NCBI GenBank assembly: GCA_949357655.1
Contig: CASHTG010000017.1
Location: forward strand, 310,001 to 374,000
Reading direction: 5' to 3'
From: Parascedosporium putredinis
Lineage: Eukaryota > Ascomycota > Sordariomycetes > Microascales > Microascaceae
DNA length: 64,000 nt
The notes beneath the pieces are model-generated. The model did not search any database, was not told the origin of the DNA, and saw nothing but the letters and a program-made list of their open reading frames with translations. This document shows, one piece after another, positions 46,829 to 58,710 of the stretch. Each line of letters starts with the position of its first letter. Position 1 is the first letter of the stretch. Both the position numbers and the translations under genes were made by a program.

Positions 46829-48480
46829 CGGAACAATGAGGGAGCGGAGTGAAGTTGCGATGGAAGAGGAAAACTATCAAACCGGTTGCCGTGTGTTGGC
46901 ATGCGTTGAATTTTGCACCGCCCTTCCATTTCAAAACGTATTTCGTTCGCTCATTTTTCGTGAGCGAAAAGTAGTTTCGCAAGTCAGCCTGAGGAGAGGC
47001 GCGCAAAGCGTTGACGACGCCTGGCAGGGCCAGAAAACCAAAGCGAGCCAGACGAGGCAGGCAAGACGAAAAAAAAAACACACACACACACACTCCTCAA
47101 GAAGCGTCCACGTGTGTCGTGGGCCGCGGGGTGCGGCGTGTCCAGGCATCAAGGTATCTACGTTGTACCAATGGGCGTGGACCCGTGAGTTCCGCACCTT
47201 GAGTTCTGAGGCACATATGGCAGCAATGCTGGAGGGGCTTGGCTGGCGTGTACCTGAAGGGAACGCGGGCTCAGGGTTCCCTTTTCCGTGCTGTCGTGAG
47301 CGACGATTCCTGCTTGGTCATTTCCCGGGGGAAAGGCCTAACTAAGCCTCGGACTTACCAGAAAGTGCCCACGACGGACTTTGCGAGTTTGACTCGTACC
47401 GGTCGCATCCAAATCCCTAATCCCGTTCTTGCGCCTTTGTTCACACGCCCAGAGACAACCTCCGCCCATGCCCCACGCCCACACCCACACCCACGCCCCC
47501 ATCCATACCTCCGCCAATCTCACACCCCTCCCTTTTTCTCTCTTCGCAAAGGGCGCGCATCCTTGGCTTTTCCGCCCTTTGCAGGTACGACACGACACAC
47601 GCACACCCCCTCAAGCGGGAGTTCCTGCCACCCCGAAAAGTCGGGGCCGGAGAGCAGACGAGCACAAAGTTCGCACACATGATTCTTAATCCAAACACAC
47701 GAGTCCACGAGGGATTATCGGCTTGGTTGTGGTATCCGCACTTGGACGTGAACGTGTAAGGCGGAGCTGCCTTGATCGTTGAGATACTTGGAATACAAAA
47801 AGATTCACCTTCCCCACGATCCCTTCCAGCCCTTTCCACTTGGTCTCCTTTCACCACAATCTCCCACTCGGACTTTACTTCTACCCTCACATACGAGAAC
47901 TAGCTTGCTTCGACGCCTTCAACCTCACAAGATCCTTCAAAACAATCTTAAACTCCTGTAGCAAGTTGCAGCACCCTAGGTCCCGCTCTCCCTTCTACCA
48001 ATCAGCCTTGAACAGCAACCTCCATCAGAGCAATCTCGCAGCCTGAAGACATATACCCCTCGCCTTTTGACTCCTCCTTACAGCTTCTGCCTACCAGCCA
48101 GCAGCAATTCTAAACGTCGAGGGTAAAACGCACAGAGCAACGAGAACCAAACTTCCCACCCATCTCCAACCACAACAGTGCATAGGGAGCAGGTAGCAGC
48201 AACGACTGGCCAACCCGATTATTCACCGACCCATTTTTGATTAGACGCACGCTAGGCAGAACCCCCTAGCCCGCCATCCCTCCATCACTCACACCGCAAA
48301 CGAACCCACCCCCTGTCTAGCCGGAATCGGGCTTGTTGCCTTGACTCACACTGGGCAAATTCGTGCCGGGCTCGTCATTATCTCAAAATCTTAGAACATT
48401 ATTTTGTTCCTCGCCAAAACAGCCCCTTATCATCTAAATACTCCCCTTTTTTTTTTTTTTCTCCTTTGATTTTCTTCAAG

Positions 48481-49253
48481 ATGACTACCACAACAATCAA
48501 TTCCTCCCCATTACAACCCTCACGCCCGGCCCCGGCCTCTCCTGCCTACATCACCCCCTTCTCTCTCAGGAAGAAGACCATGTCCATCACCCAGACCTAC
48601 TACCTCGCCCACAAGGCGAGGGCGAAACTCGCCAAGGAGGCTTCCCGCTCCGACCACAACCTTCGATACCTCGTGGGCCATGCCAACCTTCTCGATTGCT
48701 TGATGCTCGAGCTCGCTGATGCCGAGCGGGAGCAGGAGAGCTGGTTCAACCAATCCGTACGGGGCGCTGCCAAGCACGAACAGGAGGACATTGACTACGA
48801 AGACACCATCATCGAAGTTCCCGACGAGGACTGGGACTCCGACTCTGACTCCGACTCGTGCTCCGACTCGGACTGCGATAGCCACGAAGAGGACGAGGAC
48901 GACGTTGAGATGGCAGACATTGTCTCCTACCGCCGCGTACCAGTTCCCGATGCTCCCATCACCAGGATAACATCCTACGATGAAGACGACGACATGGACG
49001 AAGATGACGAGAACCTAGCGGATCTTGAGCTCGTCCGCACACCTTCTCACACAACGCCACCCGAGCTCGACGACGACTCGGACGCTTCGGAGGAGGAGAC
49101 CATGCCCCCTCGCCCCCGACAGCCATGCTTACCTTTTCGGAAAAGGAGACGCAAGAAGAATTGCAAAGACAAGAATCCTCCTTCTACTCGCACCACTTCT
49201 ACGTGCCTGAAAGGAATCCCGCCAGAATCGTTTCATCGATACCGATATGCTAA
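48481..49253 (+). CDS. Acidic conserved-looking fungal protein of unknown function
   Basis: The ATG at 48481 follows a 14-base T run and CTTCAAG. The N-terminus is Ser/Pro/Thr-rich, then comes SPAYITPFSLRKKTMSITQ and a helical block (YYLAHKARAKLAKEAS, then YLVGHANLLDCLMLELADAE). After that is a strongly acidic region with Ser/Asp repeats (DWDSDSDSDSCSDSDCDS) and several Asp/Glu runs. The native C-terminus is hidden by one missing C near 49110: with it the frame reads TAMLTFSEKETQEELQ, then SSFYSHHFYVPERNP and stops at 49253, giving about 257 residues. Without it, reading would run on to 49395 with an unnatural Arg/Lys-rich tail. From memory, similar proteins are widespread in Sordariomycetes without assigned function. 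No membrane segment or catalytic motif is visible. Confidence 0.82.
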
Positions 49254-52200
49254 ATTCGGCTCCTTCACCGTTTCTTTAGCGCACTCGACACGATACGATT
49301 TGATGATTCTTACTTCTTCTCGTGTACTTTTTACACTCGATTTATATACAACTAGGCATAAGCGATTATACCTCGGCATGGGCAACGGCGTTTGAAAATA
49401 CCACAAAAAAGCTACCAGCAGCAGCGGCATTGGCACCGGTTTGATTCTCCGGAAGAAAAAAGGGCTTCTTTGCTTTATGATTTTGCATATTTCTTATCTA
49501 TAATATCGAAAGATCCATTATATGGTCTCTCCTCTCATCTCAAAATTCCAATTACGATCCTCATTGGGGGAAAGGATTCACAAGACACACACTCTACTCG
49601 AGAGCTGCTTCTCTTGGAGGGCGCTCTACAATTTCTTTCTGGTTTACATTTCACTTGGGAGGATGGATCGACGAAATCGGCGGAGGGGCACACTTTTTGG
49701 GTCGTGGTCTTGGGACCCCGCACTCAGGCAGCCAGCGAACCGCACTTTGGGCGAGCTGGCTCTCGTGGGCTTAAGATTTCCTTAAGCCTCAGCTTTAGTA
49801 GAAGACGCTGAACCAACGCAAATAATTGAATCCATTCTTTACTACTACCAAAATCTTTGACCTCATCAATCATGTGAAGCCTGAGCTGTGTCTACTATCG
49901 AACATTGAATCGTAAAGCCAAGGAAACCCCCGCAGCCAAACTATACCTGGGCAGCTCTCCCACGCACTTTGCGTGCCATTTGACCGAGGGACGGAACGAA
50001 TGTACCGATCGTGACTCCCAGGCCGACGTCCACGGCGGAGGAGCGAAAAAAAAAGCACTGTCAAGACCTGAGCTACCACCCTTCCGAGGCCAGGCTCGGT
50101 CAGTCGGGTGGGTCGGGTCGGCGGTTCTGTTTGGGGGTTTTCTTTGGCGATATCGGTCTGTCGGCGTTTTTTTCCTTTTGACTCAGAAGGAAAGCCTCCC
50201 AGGCCGAGAAGCCATCAACCGAGCCCCACTCTACTGTGCGCTTCAACTTCTGAGTCGATCGCCGCCAAGAGAAGGGGGTGTACATCTATCAACCCGAACT
50301 GAGCGAGGTAGATCTCCGACACTCCGCCTCCTCTCTTTTTTTTTTTTTTGCCCTCTCGCGCAATATTCTTGCCCATGGTCGTGTTTCTATTCTAACGCTC
50401 AAGCTTTGAATGAAAAGCACGCGCTATTTCATTTACATTTCGCCGCTCGTTACGTTGCAAGGTGACGAGGTTTTTGTGGAGAGGGGAGGGGATTTGGCTC
50501 ATTGTGAAAGCTTGAGGAATTGATGTCAGTCTCTCAACAAAGAATCACGATTCAACAGACAGCGAATTTGAGCGAATGGACGATGTTCGCGAAGGAGTGG
50601 GGAAAAGGGGGCGTGTGGTGAAGAGAGCTCCCTCCATCGTACCGAATCCAATGCCTTGTGAATGTCGTTCTTGTGGACCCGGCAGTCTTTTTTTTTTTTT
50701 TTTTTGCTTCCCTCGTGCGCTGCCTCGCCTATCTTGTTCGTACAAGTCGACGGGCTTGCAGGGATCGTGATGATTCATTGAAAGTTTTCCGCGATCGACA
50801 AATTTTTGGAGTCTTTTTACAGTGCTATCTCGCCGTTTGCTTTTCTTCATCATGTACCACGCCCCTAAATCCCATCCTTTTGACTCTCGCTCCTCTGTCT
50901 GAGTTGAGCAACCCCCGATAACCCAGTTCGAGGGATGGACGACCTAGAAATCTAATCGCGCCTCAGGCGCAGATCTGAGCCATACCCTTCGCAAGCCAAG
51001 CGCGCCTCCCAAGAGCCGGGAAAATGGCATGCTTTGGCCACAGTCATGACCATCGTAGGTTACTCGGAGGGCGTGTCAACGCCGGAGATACATCTACCTA
51101 GCCCCTCAGAGGAATGGCGTCCTGCCCAATTTCACCATAAAAAACAAAATTGATAATCAGAGGCTGGGGGAAGTGGAGGGACCTACATAGTGAAAACAGT
51201 GCCCGGTCGGTCCTGTGAGGACTTGGTACCAGCAATGGTGCAGCAAGCGCTGCAAGCTGAGGAGAGGGAAACCTTATCGGGATGGGGGCCAGGTCAGGCG
51301 GCCGAACCCCCAAACACCCGTGCAAGCGGGGTCAGAGACAACAAGAGGGTCAATTCCTGGCCGGGTCACTCAGGCCTCTAGGAGGATGTCGGCAACCCGT
51401 TCAGCGGGATTATTATACTCCCCGGGATTTCGGGCGTATGATCAATCGGCTCTCTTGCTCGTCTGGCCCCGGAATAGGGCCTTTCCCCTCCTGACAAGGT
51501 ACTGCGATAAGTTGCTCCCCAATAAGGGTGTGATCGGAAGATGTCGGCGGTTACAGGAAGGAGCGGCTTTTCCTGTGAGATACGAAGATTTTGCGGACAC
51601 GAACATGTCGAAACGGGAAGGCTCGACAAGAATCAAGCGATCTAATAAAAGAAACACGCACTGTAGGTAGCAAGTGCTCAATGTTCTTGCTCTGCTTCTG
51701 CGAGGGTCAAGGCGCAATACATTGAGAGACGCATGCCTATACCCCGGGAGACTCTGGGACGCAGCAGAATGAGGCAGCGGCGCGTAGACAGGTAATTTGG
51801 CGAGCGGCGAAGCCGAGGAAAGCAAGGGAAAGCTATCAATCTGTGCGCGGCGGATTGCCTAGCTCTCTGGACACGAACCCTAGTGCCCGGCTGAGGATTC
51901 ATCGCAAATGCTGTGCTCCCCAGCGGCCTATGAGCACAATTAAAAACTCCTACTGGCAGGATGGGGGCCCTTTCGTTGGCCGGCCCTATGGGCGGAACAA
52001 AGTACCACATTCGTTGAGCAGTCAGGGTGGGTGCCAGGCTGAGCTGATTTCCAATCCGTTGTTACACCAATCGAGACTATCCTCACAAAGTATATGCACA
52101 CGCCCGCCATTTGACCAAAGGGTATCGCTGATCGGAGATCGTCAGCGAGCGGGACTTGTCATGAACCAACGCAGTCATCACGAACTTCAAGTCGCTTTGA

Positions 52201-55200
52201 GTTTCGTTGATTGCTCTCTTCGGTGGGATGATAATATCTATGATTCTGTACTTTTTCGGTACCCGCCCCCATTCCTGTCTATGTGGGAACAATGGATCAG
52301 TTGATTTGGATGGAAAGGGGGCACCGGCATTGGCGTCTTTCAAGAAGGCCGCCATCTTGATCTTGGCTGGCTTGATACTGAATCAGAATGGCGCCGAATC
52401 CAAAGTCCTGGGTCGGTCAAATTGAGATTTTGTGGCTTCGGGCTTCCTCACGCCTAGCTAGGGGTTTTGGGGCCAATAGACACCCTGGCAGACAAATGCT
52501 TCACCATGATCAAACTTTATAACTATACTATACCAAAAACAAGCACAGCCTGGAGCCCCTCGCATCTCCTCAAATCGATAATCAAAGTCACGGTCTACGC
52601 CTGTCCTCATGCAAGTCAGAATATTGACAAGTCAGCAAGGGGCCAGGTCTCAAGGAGGCGGGGGCCGAGATTGAGAATCCAGGCCGAAAATATCAAAAAG
52701 AGTCAGTCCTCTTTGGCGAGGACTCACCATTCTCTGAGCCCCAGCCATGCACAACAAAAAAAAGTTTGAGGACATGGAGGGCTGCAGACGAGCACGCCTT
52801 CCTATAGGACGTAATACTGTGCTGGCACTTTGAATGCGGGAGATGGAACAGTGAAGGACGGGCCAGCCAGGGCCAGGGGCCCACTCGCTCCGCCTTTTCG
52901 CGTTCCCCGAGGCGCACTGAAATGGCGGGCGTGCTTTGTTCAGGGCAAGCCTAGAGCGGTGAAGGGAAACGCGGGCGAGGATGAAATGTGTGTGGCGCGA
53001 ACACGTACCTGCTGGGAGTCATGTACGCGGGACCGTAACAATGGGATCCATCATTCTCGCTTGTTCCCCCCCTTTCCTTCACTTGGCAGTCCTCGCTTGG
53101 AAAGGCGGGGTGGCACGCAGAGCAAGGTGGCTGCGCCCAAGACACGTGAGCTTCCTCGATGCAAATGATATGAAGGCGACCGGCCGGCTCGAGACTATCG
53201 ATCTGGGCAAAGTGACTGATCGTCTACATTGTCAAATAGTTTTACTATCGGCGGCAAGCCGAATGGAACTGGACACAATTTCAACGGACTCGATATGGAG
53301 AAAACACGAGCTGACAATCACGAAGATCAGCACTGTTCCAACGGAGTCGAGTAGCGAAAGCTGTGGGATGAGAAGGGTGGGGGATCCATCAGCTCGAGAG
53401 GGGGCCGACCGGCAGGGGTGTGGTTAGAAAAAAAGTCGGCACGGGGAGGGGACCACCGAGTGCACCATTTCTCGTCAACAACGGGGCGACTGGATGGACG
53501 GGGTGTGTACATTTCCCCAACAGCCCTGAGGTTCATCGCGCTGGGCCAGCACAGAGGCCAAAGCCAGAGAGCCCAGCGCGTTCACTCTTCCCACCCACTC
53601 ATCGCTTGGCTCCAAGTTGGGCTGGTGCTGTTTTGTCATTTGGGGCCAGGGCAAAGGATTGGGTCGTCACGCCGGCCATCCACGCTGACTGGCCTGGCCA
53701 ACCTACGAGATACTATTGGCACTATCAAGCCCATACTCCAGGCGGTCGACCCTAGCCTGGTGAAATGTGAAACATGGCCACCGATGGCGGGGTAAGCTTG
53801 GATTGTTGGCTTTTGCGGTCACCACGAAGCGAGAATCCTTCTTCATCCTCAGATAGCTTGATTGGGGACCTCTGGTTTGGGGTTGATAGCATGACAACGA
53901 CAGTGTCAGCGATCTCGTGTAGACGAACCCCTCTAGCTGGTGCGGTCCAAGCACCTGCCTGGGGCGCGATCGATGAAGAGAGAAAGGTGGGCTTGGGAGA
54001 CAGTAAAGGTTGGCAACGCGGTAGTTCATTTGACTGCCCAAAGGAATAAGCCCAGACATGAGAAGCTGTGATTTGTGGAACTGAAGGGGTGAAGGAGCAG
54101 AAAGCCTCGGGTGCCCTGTCTCGAAGTCCCAGCTCGAAGCTGGGGCGGATGTATGCCCGTCTTTGACATGGTCTGTGCGGGAGGAGCCCGCACCTCCCGC
54201 ACCACGATCGGAAGCCCGCCAATGCATCATCTACTCGGTATTCTCTTGTTCTTTGTCGTTGCGCCGTTGGTATTCATTCCCCTCATCTCATTACCTCAAA
54301 AGTCATTACTTCATTACTTTGATTAAAGAGGATTTCTCTTCTACGGACACATGACACATTTAGGTTCTGACCGTTGATGAATGGCGGAGTGCACGGAATC
54401 CATAACTCTGAGTGTCCTCAAGACGCTTCAGCCAAGGCAATCCGGGTAGGGTAAGACACACATGGGGCTGTCATGCCGCGGCGGGAGTGTTTGTGAGGGT
54501 GGCACAAGGACCTACATGATCCCGCAAAAGAGGGTGAGGGAGTGGCAGAAAGTCCCGATGAATGATGCGAATGGGGGCACATGATAACTGAGGGAGTGAG
54601 GTTTGTAAGCTAAAGGCCCATTTTCGCTTTGCGGTTTTGAGAGCACGAAGACGGTTGACGGGCTCGCTGTGTCCAGAGGCACTATCTGAATGAATCAACC
54701 ACCCGGGTCCTTTAGATTCCTAGACATTATGCTGAAGGACACCGACGCCCAAGGGCCACATACAAACCCCCTCCCTTTCGAGAGTCCTATTTCCGACCGG
54801 GCATCTTTTCGGTATGCTGAAAGGCTGGGGCGTTTGATGTTGCACTTCGGGGGTTGTGACGCTAGGGTCCCAGCACTGAATCGCGTCAACTGACTCTGGG
54901 CAGCCGAGTTTATGACGTACGCGACTCAGGCGACTTCAATCCCGGATCGGATTCCAAGTCGAGATCGTTACCGCTCTCCTACTCAAAAGTCCACCTTGAT
55001 AATCACACCTCTTATCATTCCCTGTTTATCCCGTAGAGCAACGCTTCATGGGGCTTGTTTCTTTCTCGGGTATGGGCTCACCCCCTTGCGGGGATTCTAA
55101 ATGCTGGGGCGGGGGAAGAGGGGGAAGGGCAGGGGCGGATACAGCGGAAAGTCATAATGGGGCCTTTTAGTGCCATGGAAGAAGAAGCGCAGGGGGAGAA

Positions 55201-55819
55201 ATCGCGGGGTTTGCGGCATTCGGGGAAGGTGGTTTCGCGCCGCTACATTTTCGGGGTTTTGTTTTCACCATTATCGCCTGAACGCATGAGTCGAAGAGCG
55301 ATGGTTTCGGCAGGTGTGATCGGTCATTGACATCGCGAAGATAGAGCGTTGTTAAACTAGATCCCCATGATTTAAGTCCAGGAAATACCAAAAAGCACAT
55401 GGATAGGGAGAGAAAAAAGAAAAAAGAAGAAATCAATGGCTTTCCACATCAGGGTTCTCCAGGAGGTAAAGAGGTGAGGTAGAAGGTGCACCGCGGGCGG
55501 ATTTCAGCCTTGAGATCGCAATGGGCTCGGGCGCTTGGGCCATCTGCTCTCTGTTTGCGGTCGGAGCGGAGCTCAGAAAAAAACTTGTAGCATATTATGT
55601 AGTCATCCAAATCTTCGGAATCCATTCAGGAAAATCGCAGCATATCATTGGCGAAAGCTACTTACCTGTCAAGCAACCAGCGATAAAATTCGCTTCTGCT
55701 GACAAACACTCGAACCTCAACATTCAAGGAGAGAAGGTCAAACCTCGTTCACCACATTGATATATTGACGACGCATACCTTACTCGTCCAGAGACAACTT
55801 GCGTGTACATGGGCTCAAC
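49254..55819. other. Gene-poor region, about 6.6 kb
   Basis: No supported gene. Overlapping open frames of 100-185 codons occur (for example 49905-50465 and, on the minus strand, 53703-54230) but they lack family resemblance, biased coding composition and plausible starts. A T run of about 18 lies near 50688-50705. The last bases should hold the promoter of the IBA57-like gene. Confidence 0.45.
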
Positions 55820-56904
55820 ATGACGGTGCAGAACGCAGGGGCAGGCATCGCTCGCCTTTCACGGCGCCTCCTCTCGCTCTCCGGCCGGGATGCCGCCAAC
55901 TTCCTGCAGGGTATGATGTCGACCGCCATCCTAACGCGAGACGACAAGCTCATCCCCGGGACGGCCCCGTTTACTCGGGCCTCTTCACCCCGCAGGGCAG
56001 AGTGCAGAACGATCTCCTAGTGTACCCGCGGCCGGCCCAGGACGCCACCCAGGCGAACCCGGACTATTTGGTCGAGGTGGACGGGAACGAGGCCGCCAAG
56101 TTGATGAAGAGGTTCAAGTTTTACAAGCTTCGCGCCAAGTTTGCCATGAGACTGGTCGAGCCGGACGAGCTCGCCGTCCATCACCTATGGGATGATGCGG
56201 GGACGCAGGCGATCCAGTCCCTCCAAGGGAGTTTGGGGCAGACCGGGGCGCTATCCCGCGATCCAAGGTTAGCCGCTCTGGGGTACCGGTTGCTGGCCAA
56301 GGGGATTCGCTGCCGGCCGTCGACCTGCAAGAAGTCAGCGAGGATTCGTACCGGCTCCGAAGATATCTTTACGGCATCGCGGAAGGCCAGGACGAGATCC
56401 CGATAGAGCACGCCCTCCCTCTTGAGTACAACATGGAGCTCCTCGGCGGCATCGACTTCAACAAGGGGTGTTATGTCGGCCAGGAGCTGCAAGCACGCAC
56501 AAAGTATCTCGGCATCGTTCACAAGAGGGTGCTTCCCTGCATGCTCTACGACGGCCCAGCACCGCCCGAGGTTCTCGAATATAGGCCTGACGCCTCTGTC
56601 TCGGCTGCCGACGCGCCCGGAGACTCCTCGATCAGTAGGATCCTGAAGGAAGGCGAGAAGCCCAGCAGGCGAGATAGGAAACCTGGCAAGTGGATCGCCG
56701 GCGTCGGAAACATCGGCCTTGCGGTATGCCGGCTCTCGGTCATGACAGACGTCGTCCCCCGCACCCCCAGATATGCCGGTAAATTCTACCTTTACGCCGG
56801 CTACCGAATTCAAGATTGACGCTGGCGACGAGGGCAAAACCGTCAAAGTCAAGGCATTTGCACCAGAGTGGTTGAGGCAAGGCCTTGTTGGGTACCGAGG
56901 CTAG
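55820..56904 (+). CDS. IBA57: IBA57/CAF17, mitochondrial iron-sulfur cluster assembly factor
   Basis: Folate-binding, GcvT-related protein that acts with ISA1 and ISA2 to make 4Fe-4S clusters in mitochondria. Signatures: GIARLSRRLLSLSGRDAAN followed by FLQGMMS; YSGLFTPQGRVQNDLLVY; DYLVEVDGNEAAKLMKRF; the diagnostic KGCYVGQEL after LEYNMELLGGIDFN; and the end VKVKAFAPEWLRQG. Frame breaks lie near 55966 (C run), 56301 (G run) and 56757 (C run); four missing bases in all, giving about 362 residues. No clear presequence precedes MTVQNAGAGI, so either the leader lies in an unseen upstream exon (a possible acceptor CGTCCAG ends near 55790) or it is short. The start is therefore uncertain. Confidence 0.9.
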
Positions 56905-57522
56905 GAAACAAGCGAACATGCGAGATGTAGCTCGGAGTGTACAACAATTGTATATAATTAAGCATCCTAGGAGATGTAAGGGCGAGGAAAAGGAAATCAT
57001 GATATAGAGAGATTCCCTTGGTTATGCTTCACCAGCGCATCGGAGCTCTAACCCCCAGCGCCTCGGTCGCTCTCTGTATATCCTAACATGACCCGGGAAC
57101 GACAAGGAAGGAGCATGATGGTAAAATATTCTTCTCAATCAAACAGCGGTAAAAAAATTCCTATTCGCCAGAGAGTCGTGGATATTGAGCGTCAGAGACG
57201 AGGTTGCACACCACGTCGACTCAACAAGTCGTCAGTCACGTGTCAAAAATGAATTCCGACCGACGACTGGTGTTGAAGCTCTGTGCGAAGTGGTGAGAGA
57301 GCTCCACCGTGGTTGAGCCACCAAAATTTAGCTCCCGCCAAAATCCTCGGCTTACTTCTCCTATCCACAAGCCGACACCACGACCACGAGCGCTTCAATT
57401 GAGTTCATACCGGCATTGAGGAGGGCGATTTCTTTTCTTTGACTTCATATTTGAGCTGTCTTCTTTTTCTTCTTTGCCCATCTCCCTCTTTTTTTTCCTT
57501 CCTCTTACACCGGCCGGTAGCT
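56905..57522. other. Intergenic region between IBA57 and PHS1
   Basis: 3' flank of the IBA57-like gene and promoter of PHS1, with a pyrimidine-rich leader (57470-57510). No gene seen. Confidence 0.5.
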
Positions 57523-58417
57523 ATGGCCAACAACCAGAAGCAGCCCGCAAGGGCCACCAAGAAGGGCCCATCGGGCCTGAAGCTCATCTACCTAATCCTC
57601 TACAACCTCTTCTCCGCCGTCGCGTGGGGAACAGTTCTCTGGCGCACCGTCGCTATCAATGTCCAGAGCGGCCCGTACGCCGTTTTCCCCGGCATCGGCG
57701 AGTGGACGCGCTGGACGCAAACCGTCGCCGGCCTCGAAATCCTACACTCCCTCCTCGGTATGGCTACCTCCTCTGTCGCAATTCCAACCCCCCTCCTTCC
57801 GGTTCAAGGCGCGAAATGTTCGCGAAACCCCAGTTTCAAGTCTTTTTTGCTAACGTGAAATGCTCCCAACCCCTGTAGGAGTCGTCCGCGCCCCTATCTT
57901 CACCACCCTCATGCAGGTTGCCTCCCGATACCTCCTCGTCTGGGGTATCGTCTATCCCTTCCCACAAGTTGCCGCCAGCCCCGTCTACTCGACCATGCTT
58001 CTCGCCTGGAGCATCACCGAGGTCATCCGCTACTCGTACTTTGCGCTATCTCTCGCTGGCTCCGTCCCCAACGCCCTTGTCTGGTTGCGATACAACACCT
58101 TCTACGTGCTCTACCCTCTAGGCATCTCGAGCGAGGCGTGGCTCGTATATAAGGCCATCGGGCCGGCGGCTGGTCTTAACGAGCTATTCCCCATTGCGCT
58201 CTATGCTATCCTAGCAATCTATGTCCCTGGTGTGTAGTCCCCGCCCGATTCCCTGTTTTGTTATCTTTGCGAATCTGGCAGCGTATCTACTGCAACCGAG
58301 CCGGAGAACCACCACTAACTTAGCGTAGGCTCGTACATTCTCTACAGCCACATGATGAAGCAGCGGACCAAGGTTATGAAGACTCTCAAGGAAAACGATT
58401 CTAGAAAGACTCAGTAG
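57523..58417 (+). CDS. PHS1: Very-long-chain (3R)-3-hydroxyacyl-CoA dehydratase (PHS1/HACD)
   Basis: ER membrane enzyme for the third step of very-long-chain fatty acid elongation. Exons 57523-57757, 57879-58229 and 58329-58417; introns of 121 and 99 bases, GT-AG. The spliced frame is unbroken at 224 residues. Several membrane segments are visible, starting LKLIYLILYNLFSAVAWG. Family hallmarks are GLEILHSLLGVVRAP, LLAWSITEVIRYSYFAL, LRYNTFYVLYPLGISSE and a final basic cytosolic tail. The Tyr and Glu seven residues apart in YPLGISSE correspond to the catalytic pair (Tyr149 and Glu156 in yeast Phs1). It converges on the hydrolase gene downstream. Confidence 0.97.
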
Positions 58418-58710
58418 AGGCCTAGCGTGCAACAAAGCCCGCCTGTACTACAAATAAATGGGGATTGATGGCCGGTTTTCAAACGCCGGACACGAATGTG
58501 CTATGACTTGGAGTTATCTCTTTTCCAAAAAGAGAATATGCAGCACCTAGGTTGCCGCTATATAATGTAATATTAAGCTGTACTCTTGCGAGCTAACGAA
58601 CCTGATTTCTTGAAAGCACGTAGACCTCCCATATTCAACAACATGCCGTGATAAACAGAAAATTTCCGAGCTCAGTATTGCTTCTAGGTCAAGGTAGCGG
58701 AGCAGTCATC

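Larger units (their letters stand above)
38595..48480. other. Gene-poor region, about 9.9 kb
   Basis: No convincing protein gene. It contains a (CA)n tract (39761-39854), a perfect inverted repeat (40768-40804), a coding-like fragment (43973-44182), a CCGA repeat (46809-46828) and a second short CA tract near 47080. Base composition looks balanced, without the extreme AT content of RIP-mutated blocks. The last 700 bases are rich in C and T and probably hold the promoter and long leader of the gene at 48481. Confidence 0.5.

Noticed and set aside
49254..49395. Extended basic C-terminus of the acidic protein
   Set aside because: It follows a missing C; the alternative frame gives a coherent end (FYVPERNP) and an earlier stop.
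49905..50465. Plus-strand frame of 186 codons
   Set aside because: Contains a poly-T-encoded Phe run and no domain; looks like chance openness.
53703..54230. Minus-strand frame of 175 codons in the gene-poor block
   Set aside because: Overlapped by other open frames on both strands, no recognisable motifs, composition like random translation.
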